This document shows, in pieces, positions 5,814 through 5,988 of a stretch of 5,988 nucleotides of DNA. Position numbers and translations under genes: made by a program. The notes beneath the pieces were generated by a model that had not been told where the DNA came from, made no database searches, and worked only from the letters and a program-made list of their open reading frames with translations. How positions within the stretch are numbered: the first letter of the stretch is position 1; each line of letters starts with the position of its first letter. The DNA is from an uncultured Actinomyces sp. (GTDB taxonomy: Bacteria > Actinomycetota > Actinomycetes > Actinomycetales > Actinomycetaceae): the NCBI GenBank assembly GCA_915063485.1, contig CAJZDJ010000098.1, forward strand, positions 1 to 5,988, given 5' to 3'.

Positions 5814-5988
5814 TGATTGAAACTATTTCCATAGAAAACCTTGGTGTTATCGCCCAAGCTGAATTGCCGTTAGGTCCGGGACTAACCGCCCTAACCGGTG
5901 AGACTGGCGCAGGTAAAACCATGGTGCTCACCTCCCTGAAACTACTGTTGGGCAGCAAAGCTGACCCGGCGATTGTGCGCGCGGGCAC
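5813..5988 (+). CDS. recN: DNA repair protein RecN, N-terminal fragment (cut by right edge)
   Basis: The first 58 complete codons of RecN, an SMC-like ATPase of double-strand-break repair that acts with RecA on the nucleoid; the full protein is usually 550-600 residues. What is seen is the N-terminal beta hairpin (IETISIENLGVIAQAELPLG) and the Walker A motif GETGAGKT at residues 29-36, followed by LLLGSKADPAIVRAG, which matches the LLLGGRAD-type RecN sequence. The start ATG at 5813 overlaps the nadK stop as TAATG. No strong Shine-Dalgarno is visible, so translation is probably coupled to nadK. No LexA/SOS box is evident just upstream, and expression probably comes from the operon promoter. 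The rest of the gene lies beyond the window. Confidence 0.95.
   Translation, partial: MIETISIENLGVIAQAELPLGPGLTALTGETGAGKTMVLTSLKLLLGSKADPAIVRAG

Overview
The window comes from an actinobacterial (Actinomycetota) chromosome. The 23S rRNA 3' part, the 23S-5S spacer box and the 5S rRNA are of actinobacterial type. They are followed by a gene order (TPR protein, HAD phosphatase, TlyA, NAD kinase, RecN) that matches the Mycobacterium tuberculosis Rv1691-Rv1696 neighbourhood, as recalled from general knowledge. The protein-coding part looks about 60% GC by eye, and leucine CTA codons are unusually frequent. I cannot name a genus with confidence; a host-associated Actinomycetaceae-like organism is only a guess.

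Layout, all on the + strand: (1) 1-~966 is the 3' third of 23S rRNA, cut by the left edge. It begins at about E. coli position 1933 and stays collinear with E. coli (offset 1932) through the peptidyl-transferase loop, A-loop and sarcin-ricin loop. (2) ~967-1153 is a G/T-rich 23S-5S spacer. (3) 1154-1270 is 5S rRNA. (4) 1283-1383 holds two consecutive intrinsic terminators that close the rRNA operon. (5) 1384-1524 is a leader for the next transcription unit. (6) 1525-5988 is a tight operon of five genes. It encodes an arginine-rich TPR protein of unknown function, a HAD-IIA phosphatase (candidate glycerol-3-phosphate phosphatase), the rRNA methylase/S4 protein TlyA, NAD kinase, and the N-terminus of RecN, cut by the right edge.

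The operon looks translationally coupled. The TPR-HAD junction is ATGA, and the HAD-tlyA and nadK-recN junctions are TAATG. Only tlyA-nadK has a gap (22 bases), and there a strong Shine-Dalgarno sequence drives a TTG start. The products are functionally mixed: an RNA-binding-like disordered protein, lipid head-group recycling, rRNA methylation, NADP supply and DNA repair.

The most unusual item is the first gene of the operon. Its ~183-residue N-terminus is one-third arginine with no lysine, contains tandem 33-base repeats with tryptophan, and leads into TPR-like helices and a strongly acidic tail. This architecture suggests an RNA- or ribosome-associated scaffold, and the gene lies directly after an rRNA operon and upstream of an rRNA methylase. 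That function is inference only. The rest is mostly conserved housekeeping.
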